A model generated the notes under the pieces. That model had not been told where the DNA came from. It saw only the letters and a list, made by a program, of their open reading frames with translations, and did not search any database. Position numbers and translations under genes: made by a program. Positions 26,044-37,729 of a stretch of 64,000 bases of DNA are shown piece by piece. The DNA lies in NCBI GenBank assembly GCA_905182985.1, contig CAJJDN010000075.1:423304-487303 (forward strand). The letters run 5' to 3'. This stretch comes from Paramecium sonneborni (Eukaryota > Ciliophora > Oligohymenophorea > Peniculida > Parameciidae). Numbering within the stretch: position 1 is the stretch's first letter; every line of letters starts with the position of its first letter.

Positions 26044-27597
26044 ATGTGGTTAGAAAATAATGAAGCAGAAATTCCTAAAGATTATGCTAAACTTAAATAA
26101 TAAAATATTAAGTTAAGAAATGAATTAAAGTAAATTAATGAATTCTTATCGAAATAAATCGAAAAGAAATAGGATCAACAAAATAATCATAAAAATTAAT
26201 TGAACATTAATACAGAATTGAAAGAAGGTTTTTTATATTATTATTTTAGATACACTAAAAGCTGAATTACAAAATGCTTAAAAATAAATAAAGATTCAAT
26301 TGAAATAAATTTAAATTCTATAAACTAGACAAGAAATGCTTTCTTTAGATAAGTAAGTATGATTCTAATTTTAAGTATTGTTTAATTACAATCTTAAGTA
26401 AAGAAATAGATGGACAAAATAAAAGAACTTGAAGTAGAAAAAAAAACATTAATTAATATAAATGGAAAATAGGAGAAAAAGTTAGTTGAACTTTCTCAAG
26501 ATGATTTTATTAAAAATAGAATAGATTAATTAGAATAAGAAAATATGTTATTAAAATAAAAAGTAATCGCACAAAATAAAAATGAAAGATCTTAATCTGT
26601 ATAAATAGCTAAGATTGATCCAATCATAAAACCAATTTAATTAACTTAAAAACAATAAGAGATAATGAAAGAAAAGGATATTTTTATAGTATAATATGAA
26701 TGTTATATTCATAGTCTTAATTGCAAGCAAAATTAGAAGAGTAAGAAAAACATATAAGAATCTTGAATAATTTGAAAACTTAGTATGATAAATAAATTAA
26801 TGGAATGACTAATAGGATAAAGTAACTTGAAACCCAATTAATGATATTAAATTAGTAATTGTAAGATAAAGTAATTTAATTTTTGTATATATACTATAGA
26901 ATTCTGAATTGAATAGAAAGAATCATTTGTTACCAAATTTAAGTGCCAGAAATCAAAGATATCAATAATAAAAAAAAATCAATCTAAGTGTTGATAATAG
27001 TTTAACTGAGTAATCTAAAAATCATCTTTAATTAAATCATTAATCATTTACATAAGCAACAACTTAATTTAAGTCTAAAAGTTAACAGTCTTAAAAGCTT
27101 TCTTCATAAACTTAAAGAAGTTAAAATTAATAAACTACAGAAACAGAATATGATATAAAATTCATTAGAATTGAATAAGTAGGTATAAAAAATTAAAAAG
27201 AATTTTATTTTGATATACCATAATAGTATTTAAGATTATATAATTTGAAATTATGGTGGAAAAATGATTATTTATCTGGTTTATAAGCATATTATCATGG
27301 TATTAATTAGATAGTGAATGGTTAAATATTCAGTTTAGGTAATTTAGAAGATTCAAATCCATAAATGTTTGAATTAAATTAATAAGATTGGATAAATTAG
27401 ATTGGATTTGGATTTGAAAATGAGAAAATAAGTATAATTATATTGTTATTTAAATAGAATTCGTAAAGATAATTTCAAATAAAAGTTGTATTTTGAAATT
27501 TGGTAGTGAGATGGAGAGAATTGAAGAAATAAGATTTGGATAGAAGGAAATGATTGGTACTATCGAAGTATCTTTTAATGAATGTATATTATTATGA
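26044..27597 (+). CDS. long coiled-coil protein with a C-terminal beta-rich domain
   Basis: Five introns of 22-29 nt (near 26226, 26360, 26691, 26868 and 27432) splice to 475 residues. The first 300 residues are heptad-like and Gln-rich (for example KAELQNAQKQIKIQLKQIQI and RIKQLETQLMILNQQLQDK). A Ser/Gln linker follows. The last 150 residues look like one beta-rich lectin- or jacalin-like module: EFYFDIPQQYLRLYNLKLWW, LSGLQAYYHGINQIVNG, QDWINQIGFGFENEKIKF, MIGTIEVSFNECILL. The beta-domain assignment is only by strand rhythm and the GLQAYY motif. The stop is 208 bp from the stop of the convergent vault protein gene. Confidence 0.75.
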
Positions 27598-27805
27598 TTA
27601 GTATTTAAGTGTTGATAGCAAGTATTGGTTTTAAAATATTTGATGAGAGATAATTTGATAAGAAATGATTACTATATTACTTGATTTAGTATCTGAAATG
27701 AATTAGAGTTTGTATTATTAATAACTAAAGAGCAAAAATGATTGTAGAAGAGAGAATGTTTTTTGTAAGATGATTGATTTCTATTGATGATCTTTAATGA
27801 TAATT

Positions 27806-30538
27806 TCATTTAAGATTTTCTCCAATAAATCCATTGGCTGTATTGAAGAGATTGATTGGATTTTTACCATCTGTAACCAAGAATCCTTTAAGTCCTAGAC
27901 CACCTAATAATTTAGCTTTAGTTTCTGGTCCGGCTTTAGCCATAGCTATGATAGTTTCTTTTCCAATAGCTGAAATTTACTATTTGAATTTCTTGATTTC
28001 AATATCAGATAATTCTTTAGCTTTTTTGATTTCCAATTCAATAAGTTACTAGAAATAGAATAATAAAATACTCTTTGATAATTTAATTCAGCTTCTTGTT
28101 CTTATTTCAATTACTCTAATAAAGCTTCTTATTCAATTTATTAGGCTTTAGATCTTAGATCAGCTTGATTTACTTCAGCTTCAGCTTTGATCTTTTTTTC
28201 CATAGTTTCTGCAATTGCTCTAGCAACAGCCTCTCCTTCAGCTCTAACTTTGGCACTTTGAGCTTATTGTTTCAATAATTCAATTTTAGTTTCTTCTGCT
28301 TTAGCTTAATCAAGTAATTTTTATCTAGCTAATTATCCTTTAGCTTCTTATTCTAATTTTGAAGCTTGATGTTTAGATTACATTTCTTGACTTCTTGAAC
28401 TGATTTCAATAGCCAAATTAATACTCTAACTTAATTATCTTCTAGTAGCTTCATCTGTAATTTCTTATCCTTAAATATCAACAGAAGTAATAACTAAATT
28501 ATTAGCTTCAAAAGTATGTGACGTTCTGATTTCAGTTCCTTCTTTTCCAAAAACAGCTTCTCTAATTTTAATACTAGAGTTGTTATGAAAATCTTCAAAA
28601 GTAATTGAAGATACAGCACCTCTGACTCTAGAAGCAATTGATTTACATGCATCACCAACAAAATCTTTAACGGCAAATAATTTTTAAGCATCATTAGGAT
28701 CTTCTTTATTAACTTTAAAATGCCAATTATAACTTAGTGTTAATTTTAATTTAGCATGATCACTAGTTTCAACAATCAATTAATCAGTCATAAAATCTGG
28801 ACCTAAACTTAAAGTCAATGTTTAAATGAGATTTTCTTATTTAGGTTTACCTCCTGATAATTTAAGTACAGTAAATTATTCATCAGGTCCAAGCATAACA
28901 AGATCAGGTCCAAATACTACTCTAGATTTTTTAAGTTTGTAATCATATAATTAAATAGCTGAATTATGTGGGGCTTTAAAAGATATAATTCTTGTTTTAT
29001 CTCTTGGTTTAAGTTATTCTGAATCAAAATTATAAGTCATTTTTCCAGATGCTTATACTGATGGTGGAACATATGGTTATCCAGTTGAAGCTCTTTAAAC
29101 AAGTAATTCAACATTTTCTGGCAAATGTTTTTCCCATAATGATTCATGAGCCTCCAAAAGATAAGTTTTTCCTTTAATTCTATATATTAATAAAATTATT
29201 ATACTCTTTAACTTCTCCAGTTCTGTTATCTCTAACATAAATACCTTCATTAGCATCTAATGGAATTGCTCTTCTCTATTCTACTACTTACACTTTAACT
29301 CCTGGAATATATTCTCTTGGACCTCTTACAATCCATCTTTAACCAGCTTTTCTAAATTATCCTTCTTCATCCGAATGATCATATATTGCCTAAACCAACA
29401 ATGCCTCTTCTTCACCCAGAATTGCAATCTAAATTCACTTTAAAATATATACATCTTCAATTTTTCCACCTAATAATTCTTCTCCTGGTTATAAAAAGAA
29501 TGTTTTCTCTCCCTTTAATAATACTTAAATTCCCCAATCATTTTATTCTAGCTTCTCATTATATGGATTAACTATTATGCAATAATTCCTTGATCCAAGT
29601 GTAATTGCTTATTCTACTCCTACCAATTATTCATAAACATCAGTTATATGAACTTATGCTTATTTATTTGTAATTATCCATTCATTTCCTGGTTTTCTCT
29701 TTTATCCATAAACATCCACGAATTCATTCAAAGCTCTCAAATGAACACAAACTTTATCTGTTAGTACAACTCCTCTTACAACTTCAGAAACTCTCTCAAA
29801 AGTATCTGGTAAATATGATCCTGTTGCTCTTATCAACCATTCTTATCTAATTTATAATTAATAAACATATTTTACCCTGCTCTTCTTTCTTTTCCACTTT
29901 TATCAATAAATGTTTATGTTGCCTTTAATTTTAAAGCCTAATTTGGTTTAACAACCTCAGCTTTAACTACTTCTACTATTTATTCTTCTGCTCTTGGATA
30001 ATAAGTGAATGGACCGTTGCGTTACCTTAGTTTTATTTAAATGAAAAATTTACCATTCTTCACCAGCTTATTTTTTCTTTCCTTCTACTTCAAAATCTCT
30101 TAAAGCAACTAATCTCAATGCTGTATTCTATTGCACTATTAGTAACTATTCTACTCTGCCTTCCAACTTTTCACCTAATTGTTGTTATGTTAAATCTTTT
30201 ACCTGGAAATAAAGGAAATGGATCTGAGAAATCATCTGCTGTTCTGTACTCAATTTCTCCCCTCTAGATCTCTACTTCTCCATAAGCATTTTTAACAGGT
30301 TAATTTTTCTTATCTCTCAATATTGGATTTCCGATCTTGCAATATGTCTTTGGAGCCAAGCTTATCATTTTACTTGGACCCTCAATTATGCTTTCATGCT
30401 CTTTTCTTATGAATGTATGTGGTCCTACTTCTAATCTAAAATTACTATACAAATATATCATTACCTTGCTGTGTTTGTATTCTAATCTAAAACATGAATG
30501 TATGAATTTGGAGGAATTCTTGTTACGTACTCTGCCAT
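27806..30538 (-). CDS. MVP: major vault protein
   Basis: MVP is the main subunit of the vault, a large barrel-shaped ribonucleoprotein particle in the cytoplasm. Six introns (30436-30464, 30175-30202, 30026-30053, 29847-29875, 29180-29204, 28049-28071) splice to 856 residues, the normal length. The N-terminus [20 protein letters not shown] leads into the vault repeats: [19 protein letters not shown]-type segments, [32 protein letters not shown] and [12 protein letters not shown]. The shoulder (SPHB/band-7-like) and the Glu/Ala-rich cap helix follow ([19 protein letters not shown]). The C-terminus is [19 protein letters not shown]. Vaults are well represented in ciliates, often as several paralogues. 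Confidence 0.95.
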
Positions 30539-30948
30539 TATTATTAAATGATATTTTAAATATTAAAATAACTATCTTTCTTCTTTAGGCTTTGAGATAA
30601 TAAAATTAAAGATATACAATACTTATCGTTTTTGGATACTTTTTATAAAATATGATGCAATATGTTAAATTAGTTCATTTATTCTCAATAATATTAATAA
30701 TCATATTAAATTAGTTATATTTTACATTCCAAAATATTTAAAGGAATATCTATTTTGATTTCACATCTTGTACATTAATTCTTCAATATTCTATGTCATA
30801 TATTGATCATTTAACTAAATTATCAAAATCAAATCTTTTACTCTATCTCTCTAATTAAATTTAAAACTCGCTCTTAATTTGGAAAAATTAATAATGATCC
30901 ATTAAATTAATAAGATCTAATATTTTTAAAGAAACAAATTAATTTCTA

Positions 30949-31191
30949 ATGCAAAAGCACATCATTTACAATAAAAACTCTCCTCTAAAATCAAAGGCAC
31001 CTAAATATTTAGAAAGAGATTCTAACCGAAAGAGTAGTTCTATAATAAAAATTATCTAAGCAAATCCAGAATTTCATCTAACTAAATACCAAATAAGTGA
31101 CTAACAACATTATATAATAAAATCTTGAGATCAAGTAAAGTAATCGATGAATAAAAAAGCCGCTAATAGTGTGTTTAAATATAGAAATTGA
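30949..31191 (+). CDS. possible very small gene, unknown
   Basis: An ATG at 30949 opens a balanced, basic frame (MQKHIIYNKNSPLKSKAPKY ...). It reads through to a TGA at 31189 if a 33-nt intron beginning GTGACTAAC is removed, giving about 69 residues ending NSVFKYRN. The intron start is not the usual GTA. A second overlapping frame (ATG at 30894) is also open and continues beyond 31300. One of these may be real, but I cannot choose with confidence. The rest of 30539-31468 is AT-rich spacer with the MVP promoter. Confidence 0.3.
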
Positions 31192-31468
31192 TCAATCATA
31201 TTTTGAATATTTTAGATACTATAACGCTAGTGGAAGATTATAAGACGATTCAATGTTGTTCATCAAATTAAATAAAAATTAATCCTCTCCAGTTATCAGG
31301 TTATTATTTAAACTTTAAAAATACAAAAAATCCCAATTAGGAAAATAAAATTACCAAAAAGTACAAAAAAATTAAAAAAAAAAAAGAATCCTTTGCATTT
31401 CAACAATTCTTAAACATAAAAAGTTAATTAGTTGAAAAATTGAAACATCTTATTAAATAATAATAAAT

Positions 31469-32565
31469 TCAATTAAACATCTCTCTTAATTTATTTACTG
31501 ATATAACAATCTTATCTCGGATAGTTTTTAATGTCAATGGAAATCCAATTTTAATTCCAAAATCTGCATCAATGTATCCTTTTATCAGAATGTTGGAATT
31601 ATTTTTCTAGCTTATTTTTAAACCTCCTAAATTTAAACAACCTTCATGAATTTATTTTAAATCTTCTTCACTAATAATAAATTAATCAATTACAATTTAT
31701 CTTGAAACCTTAAAGATTAAAATACAACATAATAGTTTTCATCTATTTATCGAATAAATTTAAAATAATTAAATTCCTGTTGTTTAACCATTCCTTGCCG
31801 ATTTAATATTATTTAGCCAATCGATACTTCTTCATTTAATTATTATAAATTATAAGTATTGATTAAATCTAAATTAATCAGCTATTTTCCATCCAACCAA
31901 TTTAAGAAAGTTGTAATATTAGTATTGAGTTCAAAAGAGAATCTAATATAAAACAATTTATACTTGATTATCAAGAACATTTTTTTATTTCTCATTTTAT
32001 GTGAAACATATGATTCAATTTGATTATTATTTAATAGATATTCACTAATACCATCATTAAAATCTTTATTAATAATTTCAATTATTTTTTTTAAAGCATC
32101 TTCTGCATATACTTTTAATTCTGCCACATTAATATTATTTCTGCTTGGTAATAATATTAACTCACCTTCTTTAAAAGAGAGGGGATAAGGAGAATCTAAA
32201 TTTGGATTTGTTTTGCATTCTTCATTAAGTATAAATTATTCTTATTCATTTTAATTCTAATTTGAATTCATTTATGGAGATCGAAGAGCTGATAATTATT
32301 TATTCGGAATAGTTTCAAGAGTGATATCATTTTCATTTTTTTCATCTGCTTATGACATTGTTCTTTCGTTTGATTAAGTTGGGTCTTAAGTGAAACCTAA
32401 ATTTAAAAATTGAAATTCACTTATTTACTAAGCTTTTATTTTTCCTTAGGTTTCTTCTGCAGGATTATTAGAAAAATTGACCAATTAATGAGTTTATATC
32501 TAAACTTTAGGTTTTTGTTTGAAGGATTAAAAACACTCTTTACATTTAATTAGTGTATTTCCCAT
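31469..32565 (-). CDS. unknown protein, possibly START-like lipid-binding
   Basis: One 20-nt intron (31709-31728, among the shortest here) splices to 358 residues. The start MGNTLIKCKECFQSFKQKP carries a Met-Gly N-terminus and a CxxC pair. A polar linker of about 120 residues follows. The C-terminal 220 residues alternate helix and strand in a way that recalls START or Bet-v1 type lipid-binding domains: MFLIIKYKLFYIRFSFEL, FNYFKFIRQIDENYYVSRQI, VIDQFIISEEDLKQI, GYIDADFGIKIGFPLTL and a closing helix. The run IDENYYVSRQ is the most START-like piece. This is a weak fold guess. Being on the minus strand, it faces the putative small plus-strand gene tail to tail. Confidence 0.7.
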
Positions 32566-32808
32566 TTATGATTTCCTTATAAATTTTTAAGTTTATATTT
32601 CTATATTATTATTAAGAAAACTACTTAAGAATATAATTTCATTTTTGATATTTAATATATGATATTTAAATCATAAATTAATGAATGAAGTGAAAATCAA
32701 TTAATAAAGTAATTTTCAAACGAACGTTTTAGTCTATCATCTTATTGGAAATAAAATATTAATTCCATATCGAAATTTATATAACTAAATATTGAAATAA
32801 AATAAGTC

Positions 32809-33230
32809 TCACAGTTCAAAAGATTATTATTTTCTTGCTTTAAATGGATTTAACCAGATTCCATTATCACTCAAAGTAGTACTTTAATCTCCTACAAGTT
32901 TAATTACTGTCATTGGGCCTATTTAAGGAGACTCTCCAATAGTTTATTAAAATATAATGGCACTCTTTTTTGGCTTTTCACTAATATATTATAATACATC
33001 TACTAATAATCTTATTCCTTCTTTGCAGGGTCAGTTTTGAATTAAATACCTAAGGATCTTAAATATGCAACAACCCTTCTCTCTACTTCTAATTATTCTC
33101 TATTTTCACAATGAAATTAAGGCAAGAAGCTATCTAATGATTCTACTGACTCAGTTACTCTTGAGAAATCTTCTAATATTTCAATCTTTGACCTTGTTAA
33201 ATCCTCTACAAGTTTTTTACCATATTGCAT
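32809..33230 (-). CDS. small conserved-looking protein, unknown
   Basis: One intron (32981-33003, 23 nt) splices to 132 residues. The N-terminal half is a charged helix (MQYGKKLVEDLTRSKIEILE, RVTESVESLDSFLP). The C-terminal half is mixed, with KKSAIIFQQTIGE, GPMTVIKLVGD and a final GIWLNPFKARKQQSFEL. Composition is normal for a cytosolic protein. No domain is recognised. The stop TGA is at 32809-32811. Confidence 0.7.
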
Positions 33231-33400
33231 TGTATAAATATGATTATTATAAATAATTTTTCAAACTTTATCAAATCACCTTAAGTAATGCAAAATACTT
33301 TGGTATTAAATTCTTTTACTATATATTAAATATTTTTTATTTGTTTCTTTTCACAACAAATATTTATTTTATTATTTATTCAATAATATATATTTCCTAT

Positions 33401-33779
33401 ATGGACTCTTATCTCACCCTTGAATTAAGAAAAAGATTCAACTCTTCTATGACTTATCAAGAATATCTAGATGCTTATGATAAACCACCTCCAAAACCTA
33501 AATTGAAGTATTAACCTCCATCAAATTAATTTAAGACCTAAAGAATCACCAGTCATTGCTGAATTACTTCTTTTAGAACCACCAAAAGGTCCAAAACCTC
33601 AATCATAAAAATTAGAGATCTATGAACCAGATGAAATAATTCTAGAGGAATCAGAAACAGATGAAAGATCAAGAGCTTAATCCCCAGTACAGAAACCTCC
33701 TTGTTATAAAGCCTTAAAAGCTAATGTAAAATAGATCATTTTTAAATTCATAGAATGTTAGAGTAAGAAGCCAAAGTGA
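33401..33779 (+). CDS. small Pro/Glu-rich protein, unknown
   Basis: One intron (33508-33535, 28 nt) splices to 116 residues. The protein starts MDSYLTLELRKRFNSSMTYQ. It has a proline/lysine-rich stretch (YDKPPPKPKLKPKESPV), an acidic middle (PDEIILEESETDERSRAQ) and a basic tail ending CQSKKPK. It is likely to be disordered. It starts 171 bp from the start of the divergent gene at 33230, so they share a short promoter region. No family is recognised. Confidence 0.7.
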
Positions 33780-34527
33780 AAATTTTGGGTTTTCAGTGTA
33801 TCGTTTCTTGTCAAACAAGCAACAAATACCTAAATAATGATAAAACTAAATTCATAAAAACTAACATTTAAGCTATTTATAATTATATTAAACTTTTCTT
33901 ATTTATTTCAATTTCCCAAATACTTCGTTCTCATTTCTCATTTAACTTTCTCAACCTCATTTTACATAAATTTAATCTTAACTGGTGAAAATTTTATTCA
34001 AATAACATTTAAAATTTGCTTTACACAAGTTTAACCACTTAAGTCTTACATAGTTACTTTAACTATACATAACTTTAAGATTTTAAAACATTTAAATTTT
34101 TACTAAATCAAAAAAAAAATCTAAATGGACTAAAAAATATTATTTCAAATTGTTGCACTTAGCCTTAATTGATTAAAACAAAACCTAAATTTAAACTTTT
34201 AGAAATTTTTATTAGGAACTTATGACATTAACAAACTCTATTTTTAATAATTTATAAATTATAATCTTTAGAAAATTATTATTAAAAATATGTTAAAACC
34301 ATAATAAAATAGATTTAAATATCAATTCATAAATTATAATAGAGATTTATACTCAACTATTCTTCAACATTTGAGTAATTTTAAAAAATACAAGAAATTG
34401 AAAATTATAAGTATTAAACAATTTAGTGTTTTAAATTTCTAATAAAATTATCACATTAATAAATTTAATACTGATGAGAATTTAATTTATTTTTGCATTT
34501 ACAATTAAGAAAGGTTATCATAATTTA
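33780..34527. other. AT-rich intergenic stretch
   Basis: About 750 bp of AT-rich sequence with oligo-A and oligo-T runs and no coding-like frame. Nothing more can be said. Confidence 0.5.
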
Positions 34528-34749
34528 ATGTTATATTTTGATTTTATCAGAAATAGTTACCAAGGAACTTTTATTCTTTTTAGAAGACCATTTGAGCAAA
34601 GAAAACAGCGTCTGTCAAACATTATTCACTTTGAGAGAACACATGCTTTTACCCTTCGAAGTTTGGATGATCAAAGATGGTTAGAGTAGTTCCAGATGGT
34701 ATTTATAGAGATCTAATCTCATATTAGAAATCTCTAAATAGTTTAATGA
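34528..34749 (+). CDS. possible small gene or gene fragment
   Basis: An intact 73-codon frame starts MLYFDFIRNSYQGTFILF and has coding-like composition, especially FERTHAFTLRSLDDQRWLEQ, which looks like the end of a structured domain. The local GC content is higher than in the spacers around it. There is no neighbour exon that can be joined with confidence. It may be a fragment of a lost gene. Confidence 0.3.
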
Positions 34750-34843
34750 TAAAATATACTTCATTTAACTTAAATCTCCACAAGTTTTCATAGATTCCCC
34801 TTTGAAATAACATTAATTATAAATGATGACACAATCATTTCCT

Positions 34844-36192
34844 TCACTATTAATTAATAATGTATATAAATTACTTTACTAATGTGTCATTATTATCAAA
34901 ATTAATATCATTTGGATCAGCACTATTGTTAGATTCTGATTCTGAAGAATTATTTTCATTTACAACTTCTTAAGTTTGATTTTCAACCACAATTTATTAT
35001 TCATCAGCAGCATTTTATTATTCATCACCAGTATTTTATTATTCATCAACAATAATTTGTTATTCTTCAGCAGCAGCAATGATTGGTTATTCATCAACAA
35101 TTTATGCTTCAGCATTATTTGATTCTTCATCAGGAATCAACTTAATTTCTTGATTGACAAGATTTTAGTTGGTTGGAGAATCATAGAATTAGATTGTCTC
35201 TTCTTAAGTTTACATTTCTTGTTAATTATTTTCTTATTCAGATGCTTAAGCATCAGATTATTAAATATCTTCTTATTCAGCTTATGGTACTTCATCAATA
35301 TAATTATCGGTTGATTCAGCTTCTTAATTATCTTATTCAAATTCTGTTTCATTTTCAACTTCATCATTTTAATCATTCTCAAATGCAACTTAAACATCTT
35401 AAGCTTCAGAATCCTGTTGTTATACTTCATCATTTTAAATTTCAGATTGTTAAACAGAATCTGTTTCAGGATCAGCATAAACATCTTCATTTGATTCCTA
35501 TTAAATTTCAGCATCATTTTCTTATACATTTTGATTGTCAACCTCTTATTGTGTATCATATACATCGAATTCTTATTAATCTTAAACTTAAGGTTCATCA
35601 GCATATTAATTATTTTCTTAAGAATCTTAAACTTGTGTATAATCTTCAGTTTCAGGCTAAACTTCAACATCATCCTAAGCTTCAACCTAATTATTATTAA
35701 TTTCTTGATCATTTTGTGTATCTTCAGTGTACTCAATATTTTATTCTGATTAATCATAATTATGGTCTTCAACTTCCTACAATTATTCTGAAAATTCTTA
35801 ATCTTATTGTTGGTTATCATTATAGTTATCATCCATATCTACCTCTTGAACAACCTAAATTATTTTACTTAAGTACTTCAATGTTATTTTATGGTGTCTC
35901 ATCATCTGGATTTAACATTTATTATGATTCATCATTAGTATTAATATCAGTATTTAACTGAACATCATCTAAGTCCTACAATTAAGTAACTGAATTATTA
36001 TCATCTTAGGAAACTAAGGTTGTAGTCTCAACTTCAACATCCTGATTGCTTAATTCTTTTGTATTTTCAATTACATTAGCAGCATCATCTCTAACTATAT
36101 ATATCATAATACTAGTTAGGTTATAAGAATGATAAGACAACTGTCATTTACTATGTTGCTACCAATGCTAACAACAAAATGTAAATTTTCAT
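34844..36192 (-). CDS. secreted acidic Gln/Asp/Glu-rich low-complexity protein
   Basis: Two 22-nt introns (36141-36162 and 35855-35876) splice to 434 residues. The first intron decides the start: it joins a signal peptide, MKIYILLLALLSYHSYN, to the acidic body. The body is almost wholly Gln, Asp, Glu, Asn and Val with hardly any Lys or Arg, for example VDMDDNYNDNQQQDQEFSEQ. Near the end it has short repeats of the type DEQQN (DEQQNTGDEQQNAADEQQ). No cysteine pattern or membrane anchor is seen. Such a highly charged exported protein could bind Ca2+ in secretory granules or alveoli; that is inference. Both strands of this stretch carry long open shadows caused by the biased codons. Confidence 0.8.
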
Positions 36193-36410
36193 AATTTTAT
36201 ATATTAAGTTTTTATAAAACGGATCATTAAATTTTTAAGTTCTTTATATATATAAATATTATGATCTAAAGATATTTAAAAACCTTAATTATTATTGAGA
36301 AGATGTAAGAAACTATCAGCTAAACATTATACCAACCTATCATGAAATTAATAATTTATTTAACTAACTATGATACATAAATAATATTTGTATCTAATTT
36401 AAGTGAATCT

Positions 36411-37594
36411 TCATAGGTTTCTAAATTCATCTAACACACCTTATTGCTCCAACAATCTTATTTCTTTTTCTTCATACCATTTAATTCTTACTCCCTCTTC
36501 CCAATATCCTATCTTTTCCACATTTTGACTTGTTATATATATACCAACTCCATGCTATTTGTTTTATTTCCAACATCCAGCATATTTACGACCATCTTCC
36601 CATTTAAAAACACCTTTTCCATGTTTTTTATCATTGTCATATTCCTAAATAATTTTAATATCTTGATTACTTACTCCTTTATAGGTTTTGCCATCAATTA
36701 ATTTTAATAGTCCCATTCCATTCATTTTGTTATTTGTCCATTACCCAACATAGACTCTTCCATCTAACCATTAGTATGTACCTTATCCTTAAATTTCATT
36801 TTAATAAAATTCTCCTTATCAATTTAAAATCACTGAATTACCTTAATAATTTGATCCATCAGCAAATATAAGTTTACCTATACCATGTTTTTTACCACAT
36901 TAATAATCTCCTTCATATTTAGCTCCATCTGGCCATTCTTCTATTCCTCTTCCATGTTATCTATCATTTAGCCACTAAGATTAAATAATATTAAATACTT
37001 CTCCAATATACTTGGCCCCATTATCATGAGTATAAGATCCCAAACCATTTGCTTAATCATCTAACCAATCTCCATCATATATATCTCCATCTGCATGAAT
37101 CAGTCTTCCCTTTTAATTAATTAAATTTAACAACTTTTCCACAAGATTTATCATTTTTCCATTCTCCTTCATAAACAGAACCATCTGGCCATTATTATTT
37201 TCCATATCCTTCTCTCTTTCCATCTAACCACTCTCCTTCATAAGTTGCACCATTTTATAGGAGAATCATCTAACCAATTATAATTAAGTAACTTTACAGG
37301 AAGTTTTAGTTTTTCTTGCTTCCCAATAGTTTTTTTAATCAAAGGGTGTATATTTTAATTTTCACTTTGACTATTCAAATTTTTTTCAATCTCTTTAATT
37401 GATACTTTGCTATGTTAAGATTATATTTGTATTTCATTTTAATTCGCCTCTTCAACTTATCCTGTATTTGTATTTTTATTAGTTAAAGAATGTTTTGATT
37501 TTTTCACTGAGATTTCAATAGAACGATTAGAATTCTTTACCGTTTATATTTCCTCTTTTGCACAGCAAGTATTTACACTGCAAGATTAACCCAT
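36411..37594 (-). CDS. MORN-repeat protein with acylated N-terminus
   Basis: Five introns (24-30 nt) splice to 349 residues. The N-terminus MGQSCSVNTCC has the glycine for myristoylation and cysteines for palmitoylation. About 95 polar residues follow, then at least eight MORN units, such as NGATYEGEWLDGKREGYG, DGSVYEGEWKNDKSCGKG, DGDIYDGDWLDDQANGLG, DGAKYEGDYQCGKKHGIG, DGRVYVGQWTNNKMNGMG and DGRKYAGCWKQNKQHGVG. MORN arrays bind membranes or organise membrane-cytoskeleton contacts; with dual acylation this protein should sit at the plasma membrane or on cilia. Introns lie inside or between repeats with different phases, in contrast to the gene at 49345. Confidence 0.92.
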
Positions 37595-37729
37595 TCTTTA
37601 AACTTTTAAATTTCTAAATTAAAATCATTAACAAAAATTTGAGATCTTAGAATTCATTTACTTTATTATTATATTGTATTTTCTAATGAATATAAAATTA
37701 TATTTTATAATTAAATTATTGTATTTCGA

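Noticed and set aside
27834..28052. A 72-codon plus-strand frame with [16 protein letters not shown]
   Set aside because: It is antisense to the major vault protein cap region and has no independent support.
35137..35832. A 231-codon minus-strand frame and overlapping plus-strand frames of 72-175 codons
   Set aside because: They are shadow frames of the acidic Gln/Asp-rich gene at 34844-36192; composition is almost only Lys, Ile, Met, Asn, Leu, which arises from reading its biased codons out of frame.
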